A stretch of 64,000 nucleotides of DNA, from the NCBI RefSeq assembly GCF_900114155.1, contig NZ_FOSC01000010.1, forward strand, positions 104,462-168,461, written 5' to 3'. This DNA is from Marinobacter persicus (GTDB lineage: Bacteria; Pseudomonadota; Gammaproteobacteria; Pseudomonadales; Oleiphilaceae). The position numbers and the translations under genes were made by a program. The notes under the pieces were generated by a model, which was given only the letters and a program-made list of their open reading frames with translations, was not told the origin of the DNA and made no database searches. Shown in pieces: positions 24,852 through 32,992 of this stretch. The stretch's first letter is position 1. Each line of letters starts with the position of its first letter.

Positions 24852-24874
24852 AGCCCGCACCATTGCGGGCTTTT
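24852..24874 (+). terminator. Terminator before the flagellar operon
   Basis: A seven-base stem AGCCCGC/GCGGGCT with loop ACCATT followed by TTTT. It ends the queF-nitroreductase transcript just before the sigma-54 promoter. Confidence 0.7.
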
Positions 24875-24881
24875 CAATTTC

Positions 24882-24897
24882 TGGCATCCCTCTTGCT
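24882..24897 (+). promoter_or_regulatory. Sigma-54 promoter of flgBCDE
   Basis: TGGCATCCCTCTTGCT matches the -24/-12 consensus TGGCAC-N5-TTGCW at all but one defined position. It lies 74 bases before flgB. Rod and hook genes are RpoN/FleQ-dependent in Pseudomonas, which fits. Confidence 0.85.
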
Positions 24898-24970
24898 TTT
24901 CCTCTGGCAGAACGCAAAAACGGCAAACCGGCAACGCCCGGGTCGCCGCTGCAGATTTCCGGAGGGGACC

Positions 24971-25369
24971 ATGGCAATCAGTTTTGACAACGCACTGGGC
25001 ATTCACGAACACGCGCTTCAGGCACGTGTGAAGCGTGCCGAAGTTCTGGCCAACAACCTCGCCAATGCCGACACCCCGGGCTACAAGGCCCGCGATATCG
25101 ATTTCAAGGCGATGATGCAGAAGGCCCAGGACTCCGTATCCGGCTTCAACATGCAAACCACTCACAGCGGGCACATGGACACTTCCAGCCCGGGTGCCGA
25201 TGGCGAGCTGTTGTATCGCACACCCAATCAGCCGTCCATCGATGGCAATACGGTTGAGGCGCAAAGCGAACAGAGCCGGTTCATGCGTAACGCCATGGAT
25301 TATCAGGCCAGCTTTGAATTTCTGAACAGCAAATTCTCTGGCCTGAAGAAGGCCCTGAAAGGCGAATAG
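24971..25369 (+). CDS. flgB: Flagellar basal-body rod protein FlgB
   Basis: A 132-residue proximal rod subunit. It carries the rod/hook family signature near the N-terminus (EVLANNLANADTPGYKARD), and the C-terminal helix ending in FEFLNSKFSGLKKALKG that packs in the rod core. GGAGGGG precedes the ATG by six bases. The longer frame from 24863 is not protein-like. First gene of the operon driven by the sigma-54 promoter. Confidence 0.95.
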   Translation: MAISFDNALGIHEHALQARVKRAEVLANNLANADTPGYKARDIDFKAMMQKAQDSVSGFNMQTTHSGHMDTSSPGADGELLYRTPNQPSIDGNTVEAQSEQSRFMRNAMDYQASFEFLNSKFSGLKKALKGE

Positions 25370-25402
25370 TTCGCCAATAACTGATTCTTGAAGGAGACAG
25401 TC

Positions 25403-25858
25403 ATGTCACTGGGCAACATTTTCGATATCGCAGGTTCCGGCATGACCGCGCAGTCACTGCGCCTGAATACCACCGCCTCGAACATTGCCAATGCAGAGAC
25501 CGCCAGTTCCAGCACCGAGACGACCTATCGGGCCCGTAAGCCGGTGTTTGCCGCCATTCAGCAGTCCATGCTGAATCCTGACCAACACACGTTTGGCGCA
25601 ACTGGCTCCGGCGAGCAGGGGCCCGGTGCCGGTGTTCGGGTTGAGGGGATTGTGGAAAGTGAAGCCGAGTTGCAGATGCGATACGAGCCGAATCACCCGG
25701 CTGCCAATGAAGACGGTTACGTGTATTACCCGAATGTGAACGTGGCCGAAGAAATGGCGGATATGATGTCCTCATCCCGCAGTTTTCAAATGAACGTGGA
25801 CGTGATGAACGCCACCAAATCCATGATGCAGCGTGTCCTGACACTGGGTCAGCAGTAA
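25403..25858 (+). CDS. flgC: Flagellar basal-body rod protein FlgC
   Basis: A 151-residue rod subunit with the N-terminal signature LNTTASNIANAET and the C-terminal VDVMNATKSMMQRVLTLGQ helix. The ATG at 25403 is preceded by GAAGGAG; an ATG at 25388 in frame lies ahead of this site and is unlikely. It follows flgB by 33 bases. Confidence 0.95.
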   Translation: MSLGNIFDIAGSGMTAQSLRLNTTASNIANAETASSSTETTYRARKPVFAAIQQSMLNPDQHTFGATGSGEQGPGAGVRVEGIVESEAELQMRYEPNHPAANEDGYVYYPNVNVAEEMADMMSSSRSFQMNVDVMNATKSMMQRVLTLGQQ

Positions 25859-25874
25859 CAGCTAGGAGACTATC

Positions 25875-26552
25875 ATGAGCGCAGTGAATTCCTCAGCCGC
25901 CTCAGACGTACTGAGCCAGTATCAGGTCCAGCAGGAGAAGCAGGCCAAGGGTAACAGTGAACTGGGTAAAGACGCCTTCATGGAGCTGATGATCGCCCAG
26001 ATGAAAAATCAGGACCCGCTCAAGCCCCAGGAAAACGGCGATTTTGTCGCCCAGCTGGCGCAGTTCAGCTCACTTGAGCAAATGGAGAACCTGTCCAGCA
26101 CCGTGGACGATGTCGCCAGCCAGTTCCGCTCCAGCCAGGCACTGCAAGCCTCTGCCATGGTGGGCAAGAGCGTGCTTGCACCATCCAGCGTTGGCATCCT
26201 CGGCAGTGACGGTCAGTTGTCCGGCACGGTGGAAGTGCCGGCATCTACAGGTGGCCTGCGGATTTCGGTCATGAACAAGTCCGGGGAACTCGTGCGCCAG
26301 ATCGATATGGGCAGCAGCGAGCCTGGCATTGCCTCCTTTGAATGGGACGGCAAGGATGGCAACGGCAATTCCTTGCCGCCGGGCGCCTACGTGATCAAGG
26401 CGGAGGGTTCCTATCCCTCCGGCACGGAACAGCTTTCAACCATGGTAAGCGCGAACGTGGATAGCGTGTCGCTGGGGCAGGGTGGAGCCATCACCCTGAA
26501 CCTGGCCGGCCTCGGCTCCCTGCCGCTTTCCGAAGTCAGACAGATTAATTGA
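25875..26552 (+). CDS. flgD: Flagellar hook-capping scaffold protein FlgD
   Basis: A 225-residue hook cap required for polymerising FlgE. Key features are the conserved KDAFMELMIAQMKNQDPL block, the AQLAQFSSLEQMENL block, and a C-terminal FlgD Ig/Tudor-like part with FEWDGKDGNGNSLPPGAYV. No signal peptide, as expected for type III export. It lies between flgC and flgE with short gaps. Confidence 0.95.
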   Translation: MSAVNSSAASDVLSQYQVQQEKQAKGNSELGKDAFMELMIAQMKNQDPLKPQENGDFVAQLAQFSSLEQMENLSSTVDDVASQFRSSQALQASAMVGKSVLAPSSVGILGSDGQLSGTVEVPASTGGLRISVMNKSGELVRQIDMGSSEPGIASFEWDGKDGNGNSLPPGAYVIKAEGSYPSGTEQLSTMVSANVDSVSLGQGGAITLNLAGLGSLPLSEVRQIN

Positions 26553-26581
26553 ACCGGTGTCAGACCAGGAGGTAACACGTC

Positions 26582-28468
26582 ATGGCATTTAATACAGGGT
26601 TAAGTGGTCTTCGGGCCGCCCAGGTGGATCTGGACGTCACCGGTAACAACATTGCCAACGCCAGCACCGTCGGTTTTAAAAGCAGCCGGGCGCAGTTTGG
26701 TGATCTCTACGCCAACGGTTTCCTGAGCTCCGGTAGCAACCCGGTTGGTGACGGCGTCACCGTTCAGGATATCCAGCAGCAGTTCGGCCAGGGCAACATC
26801 AGTTTCACCGACAACGGCCTGGATATGGCCATTGATGGTGACGGGTTCTTTGTATTGAGTGATGGTGGTGAGACCCGTTATTCAAGGGCCGGTGAGTTCG
26901 GTATCGATAAAGACGGTTTCGTGGTGAACAACCAGAACATGAAGGTTCAGGGGTACCAGGCCGATGCCGACGGCAATATCTCCGGCGTGCGTGGGGACAT
27001 GCAGATCCAGACCGATAATCTGGCGCCCCGTCGGACTACCAATTTGCTTACGGATGTGAATCTGGATTCTAGAGAGTCGGTCCTCGAACAAAGGATCCGT
27101 AGTTGGGATGACTTGACAGTCGACCAGTTTGCTGATGGGGAAAGCATTACCTTTGATGTTAACGGCCAGCTTAATGAAGTGACCTTTGATTCGACGGATT
27201 CGGTCGATGACATTGTCAATAAGCTCCAATCGGTTTCTGGTGTGAACGCGTCTGCATCCACCTCCTTTGCTGTTGGAGATATGGCAGGCGCCGATTTTGG
27301 GTCTTTCGAGCTCTACGTTGGTGATGAGACCAGCCCGAGAGCTATTGATCTGGACGGTGTTAGTGACGTTGACGAGTTGGCGGCTAAAATCCGCCAACAA
27401 AGCGATAACTCCATCTCCGCAGATGTTACCGACGGTGGTGAACTGGTTATTACTCACAATTCTGGTGAGAGCCTGAACGTACAGTATGACGATACAGGGG
27501 GCACTCCGGTTTTTGATGAAACTGAACAGGGTGTGGTGTCAATAACTACGGACCGGAGCGTTACCGACATGGAGTCTTCGGTAACGGCCATTGAAGATGC
27601 CTATGTTGGTGGTGATGTTGAACCGGTCAACGCGTTCAACCCTGAGGATCAGCGCACCTATAACCATGCCACCTCCACAACCATTTACGACAGCCTGGGT
27701 AATTCCCACGAACTGACGCAGTTTTTCGTGAAAGAGCCTTCCCCTGGTAACGGTGTAGGTGAAAGTCAGTGGTCAGTGTATATGGAAATTGATGGTGAGT
27801 TGGTGGGTGGGACCGATGAGGATCCGTACACCGCAACCTTCAGTGAGAGTGGTGAGCTTAAATCAATCCGGGATCAGAACGGAGATGTTTCCTCGTTGGG
27901 CGAAATTGTCATTGATGACTGGGTGCCCAAAGACCCTAATGGCGACCCCAATGGTGCAGAAGGTCCTCCTGCTCTGGGTCCGGGTGAAGAAGTGCCTTCA
28001 CCTATTCCGGAGGATGGAGAATATGGCTCCGCTTTCGTTGTTGATCTAAGTGATTCGACCCAATATGGCGCCGCCTTTGGTGTGAACGATCAGCAACAAA
28101 ACGGCTACACGACCGGCCGATTGTCTGGTCTGGATGTGTCCGATGAGGGCGTCATCTTTGCCCGCTACACCAATGGTCAGTCCAACGAGCTGGGCCAGGT
28201 GGCCCTGGCGACTTTCCAGAACACCGACGGTCTGTCGCCGGTAGGCGATACCGCCTGGGTGGAAACCTTTGAGTCTGGCCAGCCGGTTATCGGCAAGCCA
28301 GGCACCGGAACCCTGGGCTCTATTGCGGCCAGTTCCGTGGAAGAGTCGAATGTGGACCTCTCCGAAGAGCTGGTCAACCTGATCATTGCCCAGCGCAACT
28401 ATCAGGCTAACGCCAAGACCATTGAAACCTCCGATGCAGTCACCCAGACCATCATCAACCTCCGCTAA
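26582..28468 (+). CDS. flgE: Flagellar hook protein FlgE, long form
   Basis: A 628-residue hook subunit, longer than the about 400-residue enteric form. The N-terminus (GLSGLRAAQVDLDVTGNNIANAS) and C-terminus (LVNLIIAQRNYQANAKTIET) are the conserved core helices. The middle part (about residues 155-500, 27040-28080) is acidic, rich in Asp, Ser and Thr, and distinctly more AT-rich with different codon use. It forms the surface domains and probably varies between strains. It is the last gene before a second sigma-54 promoter. Confidence 0.95.
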   Translation: MAFNTGLSGLRAAQVDLDVTGNNIANASTVGFKSSRAQFGDLYANGFLSSGSNPVGDGVTVQDIQQQFGQGNISFTDNGLDMAIDGDGFFVLSDGGETRYSRAGEFGIDKDGFVVNNQNMKVQGYQADADGNISGVRGDMQIQTDNLAPRRTTNLLTDVNLDSRESVLEQRIRSWDDLTVDQFADGESITFDVNGQLNEVTFDSTDSVDDIVNKLQSVSGVNASASTSFAVGDMAGADFGSFELYVGDETSPRAIDLDGVSDVDELAAKIRQQSDNSISADVTDGGELVITHNSGESLNVQYDDTGGTPVFDETEQGVVSITTDRSVTDMESSVTAIEDAYVGGDVEPVNAFNPEDQRTYNHATSTTIYDSLGNSHELTQFFVKEPSPGNGVGESQWSVYMEIDGELVGGTDEDPYTATFSESGELKSIRDQNGDVSSLGEIVIDDWVPKDPNGDPNGAEGPPALGPGEEVPSPIPEDGEYGSAFVVDLSDSTQYGAAFGVNDQQQNGYTTGRLSGLDVSDEGVIFARYTNGQSNELGQVALATFQNTDGLSPVGDTAWVETFESGQPVIGKPGTGTLGSIAASSVEESNVDLSEELVNLIIAQRNYQANAKTIETSDAVTQTIINLR

Positions 28469-28487
28469 TAACCCCTCCATGTGAACA

Positions 28488-28503
28488 TGGCACGACTCCT
28501 GCA
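28488..28503 (+). promoter_or_regulatory. Sigma-54 promoter of flgFGHIJKL
   Basis: TGGCACGACTCCTGCA fits the -24/-12 consensus with one deviation (CTGC for TTGC). It lies 42 bases before flgF and splits the flagellar cluster into two transcripts, as in Pseudomonas aeruginosa. Confidence 0.8.
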
Positions 28504-28544
28504 GGAAGACTGGAAACAGTCAAAATTCCGGCAGGAGTTTGCCC

Positions 28545-29297
28545 ATGGACAAAGCTCTCTACATTGGGATGTCTGGCGCCAAGCAGAACATGATGGCCCA
28601 GCGTGCCCATGCCAACAACCTGGCCAACGTTAACACCACGGGTTTCAAGAAGGATTTTGCCCAGGCCCGAAGCATGCCGGTATTCGGCGAGCACCATCCC
28701 ACACGCGCCTATGCCATGACCGAAAGGCCCGGTACGGACCTTTCAGCCGGTGCCTTGCAGGAAACTGGCCGGAAAATGGATGTGGCGCTGGAAGGTGACG
28801 GCTGGCTGGCGGTACAGAATGACCAGGGCGAAGAAGTCTTCACCCGCAGCGGCAGTCTGCAAGTGGATGTCAACGGCATGATGCGCCTGTCCAGCGGCGA
28901 GATGGTCATGGGTAATGGCGGTCCGGTTGCCTTGCCGCCCTACGACAACATTCAGATTGGCAACGACGGCACCATTTCCATCGTCCCTGCTGGCGGCCCG
29001 CCGGATCAGATGGTGGAAATTGACCGGCTGAAACTGGTTAACCCTCCGGCTGATGCCCTCGAAAAAGGGGAAGATGGCTTTATCCGAAGAAAGCCGGACC
29101 AGGCGCTGGATGGCCCGGAACCGGCCGATGGGGCAATGCGGGTAGCCACGGGTTTTCTGGAAAGCTCGAACGTGAATGCCGTGGAAGAGATGATCGCCAA
29201 CCTGCAGCTCTCCCGCCAGTACGAGATGCAGGTGAAGGTCATGTCCACCGCCAACGAAAATTCTGAAGCTACGGCACGGCTTTTGCAGAATCTCTGA
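28545..29297 (+). CDS. flgF: Flagellar basal-body rod protein FlgF
   Basis: A 250-residue proximal rod subunit. N-terminal ANNLANVNTTGFKKD signature and C-terminal EEMIANLQLSRQYEMQVKVMST helix are intact. I used the ATG at 28545, preceded by CAGGAG; a TTG two codons upstream opens the frame. It begins the second flagellar transcript. Confidence 0.95.
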   Translation: MDKALYIGMSGAKQNMMAQRAHANNLANVNTTGFKKDFAQARSMPVFGEHHPTRAYAMTERPGTDLSAGALQETGRKMDVALEGDGWLAVQNDQGEEVFTRSGSLQVDVNGMMRLSSGEMVMGNGGPVALPPYDNIQIGNDGTISIVPAGGPPDQMVEIDRLKLVNPPADALEKGEDGFIRRKPDQALDGPEPADGAMRVATGFLESSNVNAVEEMIANLQLSRQYEMQVKVMSTANENSEATARLLQNL

Positions 29298-29378
29298 TAA
29301 CAGTGAATTAAACGCACCGACTGCCAAAAAAACGGCAAAAAATCGTCGGCCAGATGGCAGAAGGTAAGGAGTAAAACC

Positions 29379-30167
29379 ATGCATCCAGCACTTTGGGTCA
29401 GTAAAACCGGGTTGAGCGCACAGGACACCAACATGTCCACCATTTCGAACAACCTGTCGAACGTGAATACCACCGGCTTCAAGCGTGATCGGGCGGTATT
29501 CCAGGACCTGCTGTATCAGGTGAACCGGCAGCCGGGTGGCCAGAACACGGAAAACACCCAATTGCCTTCCGGCCTGCAACTGGGTACCGGCGTGCGGGTA
29601 GTGGGAACCGCCAAACAGTTTACCCAGGGTAATCTGCAGGTGACCGAGCAGCCGCTGGACATGGCTGTGAACGGCAGGGGCTTTTTCCAGATTGAAATGC
29701 CGGACGGCCAGATTGCCTACACCCGGGATGGCCAGTTCCAGCTTAACTCCGATGGCGATGTGGTTACCCCGGATGGCTATCCGCTGGAACCAAACATCAA
29801 CGTGCCTGAAAACGCCACCAACATCACTATTGGCAAGGACGGCACGGTTACTGCGGTAACCGACGATCAGGCCGCACCTGTCAACCTTGGTCAGGTCACC
29901 CTGGTTGATTTCATCAACCCGCAGGGCCTGCAGGCAATTGGTAACAACCTGTTCAAGGCGACCAATGCCAGTGGCGATCCGGCGGAAGGCGAGCCGGGCC
30001 TGGCCGGCCTGGGCAGCGTGGAGCAGGGCACTATTGAGTCTTCCAACGTGGAAGTGGTGGAAGAGCTGGTGAACATGATCACCACCCAGCGGGCCTATGA
30101 AATGAACTCCAAGGTGGTGTCCAGCACCGACCAGATGCTTCAGTTCATTACCAACAACATCGGGTAA
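29379..30167 (+). CDS. flgG: Flagellar distal rod protein FlgG
   Basis: A 262-residue distal rod subunit with N-terminal SNNLSNVNTTGFKRDRAVFQDLLY, the FlgG-specific segment GVRVVGTAKQFTQGNLQVT, and the C-terminal LVNMITTQRAYEMNSKVVS. TAAGGAG precedes the ATG. The 80-base gap after flgF contains a short hairpin (CCGA...TCGG) of unknown meaning. Confidence 0.96.
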   Translation: MHPALWVSKTGLSAQDTNMSTISNNLSNVNTTGFKRDRAVFQDLLYQVNRQPGGQNTENTQLPSGLQLGTGVRVVGTAKQFTQGNLQVTEQPLDMAVNGRGFFQIEMPDGQIAYTRDGQFQLNSDGDVVTPDGYPLEPNINVPENATNITIGKDGTVTAVTDDQAAPVNLGQVTLVDFINPQGLQAIGNNLFKATNASGDPAEGEPGLAGLGSVEQGTIESSNVEVVEELVNMITTQRAYEMNSKVVSSTDQMLQFITNNIG

Positions 30168-30170
30168 ATT

Positions 30171-30872
30171 ATGAAAAACCTTCGTCAACTCATTAACACA
30201 GAACGGCCAGCCACCTTGGCTGTAGTGGGTGCTCTGGTGCTGTTGCAGGGTTGTACCGCGATGACCCGCCCCCGGGCCGAGCCGAATGACCCGGCCTACG
30301 CACCAGCACGGGCCCAGGCCATGGTGCAGCGTAATCCGGACTCCGGTGCCATCTACCAGGTGTCGCGTAACTATAATTTGTACGGCGATACCAAGGCACT
30401 GAACGTCGGTGACGTGCTGACGGTTCGCTTGCAAGAGTCCACCAGCGCCAGCAAGAACGCCGAAACCAGCATTACCAAGGACCAGGAACTCGGCCTCGAA
30501 GAGCCGAATATCTTTGGGTACAACAAGCTGGGCTTGAGCGCGTCCGCCAACCTGGAGCGCGATTTCGAGGGTTCGGCCGAAGCCGACCAAAGCAACAGCC
30601 TTGCCGGCAGTATCAGTGTTACCGTCGTTGAAGTACTGCCCAACGGTGTATTGCGGGTGCGGGGCGAAAAATGGCTGTCGCTGACCAATGGTGACGAATA
30701 CATTCGAATGACTGGCCTGGTGCGCCCTCAGGACATCCAGCCGGACAATACAGTTGCCTCCAACCGGATTGCTGATGCCCGGTTCGCTTATGGCGGCACC
30801 GGTGATTTTGATCAGGCCAACCGGATGGGCTGGCTGGCCCAGTTCTTCAACAGCGAATGGTGGCCGCTATGA
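30171..30872 (+). CDS. flgH: Flagellar L-ring lipoprotein FlgH
   Basis: A 233-residue outer-membrane L-ring subunit. It has a lipoprotein leader with lipobox LLQGC around residue 28 and the FlgH blocks [38 protein letters not shown] and [14 protein letters not shown]. The leader is slightly long but has a proper hydrophobic core. Only three bases separate it from flgG, and its stop overlaps the flgI start. Confidence 0.94.
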   Translation: MKNLRQLINTERPATLAVVGALVLLQGCTAMTRPRAEPNDPAYAPARAQAMVQRNPDSGAIYQVSRNYNLYGDTKALNVGDVLTVRLQESTSASKNAETSITKDQELGLEEPNIFGYNKLGLSASANLERDFEGSAEADQSNSLAGSISVTVVEVLPNGVLRVRGEKWLSLTNGDEYIRMTGLVRPQDIQPDNTVASNRIADARFAYGGTGDFDQANRMGWLAQFFNSEWWPL

Positions 30873-31964
30873 TCCGCAATGCATTGGCTGTTTTCACCCT
30901 GCTGGCCGTTTGTGCCGCTCCGGTCATGGCTGATCGCCTGAAAGATATGGCGAAGGTCAAAGGCGTGCGTAACAACCAGCTGGTAGGCTATGGCCTGGTG
31001 GTTGGCCTGGATGGCACTGGAGATTCTGCTCCGTTCACCAACCAGACGCTGCGCAACATGATGGAGAAGTTTGGCATCAGCTTGCCGGAAGGTGTAAACC
31101 CCAGTTCCGACAACGTGGCAGCGGTGACCATCAGTGCCAATTTGCCGCCATTCGCCAAGGCCGGACAGGAACTGGATGTCACGGTCTCTTCCATTGGCAA
31201 TGCCGAAAGCCTGCGTGGCGGTACCTTGTTGATGACCCCGCTGAGAGGCGCGGATGACCAGGTGTACGCCATGGCTCAGGGCAGCCTGATTGTGGGTGGC
31301 TTTGGTGCGGGCGGCCAGGACGGTTCGCGCATAACCGTTAACGTGCCCAGCGTTGGACGCATTCCCAATGGCGCGACCATCGAACGTGAGGTCCAGTCCC
31401 CGTTCACCCGGGGCGATACCATCACCTTTAACCTGATGCGTTCGGATTTCACCACAGCCCGCCGGGTGGTTGAGGCCATTAATGAGAAACTGGGGCCGGA
31501 TATGGCCTACGCCCATGACGCCACGTCGGTGTCAGTGCGTGCGCCGAGAGATCCATCCCAGCGGGGTCAGTTTTCTGTCGATTCTGGAAAATATTGAGGT
31601 TGAGCCTGCGGAGTCCTCTGCCCGGGTGGTTATCAACAGCCGTACCGGCACCATTGTGGTGGGTGAGAACGTGAAGGTCAGCCCCGCGGCGATTACCCAC
31701 GGCAACATGACGGTCACCATTCAGGAAAACCCGGAAGTGGTGCAGCCCAATCCACTGGCCGAGGGTGAAACCGCCGTGGAACAGAATACCCAGATTGCCG
31801 TTACCGAAGATCCGGCCCGTATGTTCCAGTTTGGTCCCGCCACCACCCTGAACGACATTGTTCAGGCGGTGAACCAGGTGGGTGCGGCGCCAGGGGATGT
31901 AATGGCGGTTCTTGAAGCACTGAAGCAGGCAGGCGCATTACGTGCCGAGCTGATTGTGATCTAG
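30869..31964 (+). pseudogene. flgI: Flagellar P-ring protein FlgI, +1 frameshift
   Basis: FlgI forms the periplasmic P ring around the rod. The frame starts at ATG 30869 (overlapping the flgH stop) with a signal peptide ending in PVMA, and follows FlgI through [18 protein letters not shown] up to the codons for DPSQR at about 31562. There an extra G in a four-G run (31563-31566) shifts the frame and it stops at 31595-31597. FlgI homology ([12 protein letters not shown] to AELIVI) resumes in the +1 frame and ends at 31964. Removing one G would restore a 364-residue normal-sized FlgI. Either a sequencing error or a real loss; the other flg genes are intact. Confidence 0.9.
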
Positions 31965-31972
31965 GTGTGACC

Positions 31973-32986
31973 ATGCAGGACTATCGCGTACAACAAGCAC
32001 AGGTATATACCGACTTTCAGGGCCTGAACTCCCTGAAAACCCAGGCTCGCACAGACAAGAATGCGGCGCTGGAAGAGGTGGCAAAGCAGTTTGAGGGGCT
32101 TTTCCTGCAGGAAATGCTCAAGTCCATGCGCAAGGCCGGCGAAGTGTTTGCCGAGGACAACTACCTCAACAGCAACGAAGCCAATACCTATCGCGATATG
32201 TTCGACAGCCAGGTCAGTCTGAGCATGGCTGGCGGCACCGGGACCGGCCTGGCCGAAGCGCTGGTCCGTCAATTGGGTGAGCAGATTCCCGGCATGAACA
32301 ACAAGGGCGAAAAGCTGGCGGCTCACAAGAGCTCGCTGGCTGACTATGATCGCAGTCTGCCGGCGGTTTCACGGGAACTGCCCGAGCAGTTGTCACGGGT
32401 AGGTGAGCTGGCAAATGCGGTACAGGGCAGCAATGAGGCCGAGACCGATCCGCGCACCGATGGTAAGCCGGCGGAGGTCTTGCCCGCCAGATTTGACTCC
32501 GCGGAGGAATTCGTCGGCAAGTTAATGCCGGTGGCTGAAAAAGTCGCGAAAGAGAGCGGCATTGATCCCAGGCTGATGATTGCCCAGGCAGCGCTGGAGA
32601 CCGGCTGGGGCCGGCACATGATCGAAGGCGATGGCAAGGAGCCGAGTTTCAACCTGTTTGGTATTAAAGCCGATGGCCGGTGGGCCGGCGATGCAGTGAC
32701 CATCACCACAACCGAATTCCGGGACGGCGTGCCCATGAAGGAAAAAGCTGACTTCCGCGCCTATGAGGATTACGAGGCCAGCTTCCGGGATTACGTCGAC
32801 TTCCTGCAGAGTAACCCACGTTACAAAGACGTGCTGTCCTCGGCGGACAAGCCCGACATGTTCGCTGACAAACTTCAGGAAGCGGGCTACGCCACCGATC
32901 CGGAATACGGATCCAAGATCCGCAGCATTATGGACCGCAGCGCGGCGATGACGCTGTCCATGCGCGGTCAAGGTACAGAGGAGTAA
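31973..32986 (+). CDS. flgJ: Flagellar rod cap and peptidoglycan hydrolase FlgJ
   Basis: A 337-residue two-domain protein. The N-terminal rod-cap domain has VAKQFEGLFLQEMLKSMRKA and a Met-rich SQVSLSMAGG segment. The C-terminal GH73 glucosaminidase domain begins about residue 180; its catalytic glutamate is in QAALETGWGRH and FNLFGIKA follows. It locally opens peptidoglycan for rod passage. I preferred the ATG at 31973; a GTG two codons upstream is also possible. Confidence 0.95.
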   Translation: MQDYRVQQAQVYTDFQGLNSLKTQARTDKNAALEEVAKQFEGLFLQEMLKSMRKAGEVFAEDNYLNSNEANTYRDMFDSQVSLSMAGGTGTGLAEALVRQLGEQIPGMNNKGEKLAAHKSSLADYDRSLPAVSRELPEQLSRVGELANAVQGSNEAETDPRTDGKPAEVLPARFDSAEEFVGKLMPVAEKVAKESGIDPRLMIAQAALETGWGRHMIEGDGKEPSFNLFGIKADGRWAGDAVTITTTEFRDGVPMKEKADFRAYEDYEASFRDYVDFLQSNPRYKDVLSSADKPDMFADKLQEAGYATDPEYGSKIRSIMDRSAAMTLSMRGQGTEE

Positions 32987-32992
32987 CAGGCC

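Noticed and set aside
28743..30590. 615-residue minus-strand open frame across flgF, flgG and flgH
   Set aside because: It covers three well-supported flagellar genes and their gaps; composition is typical of antisense translation of GC-rich DNA.
31963..31972. Programmed frameshift in flgI
   Set aside because: The G4 run lacks the slippery heptamer and downstream structure expected for programmed shifts; an error or mutation is simpler.
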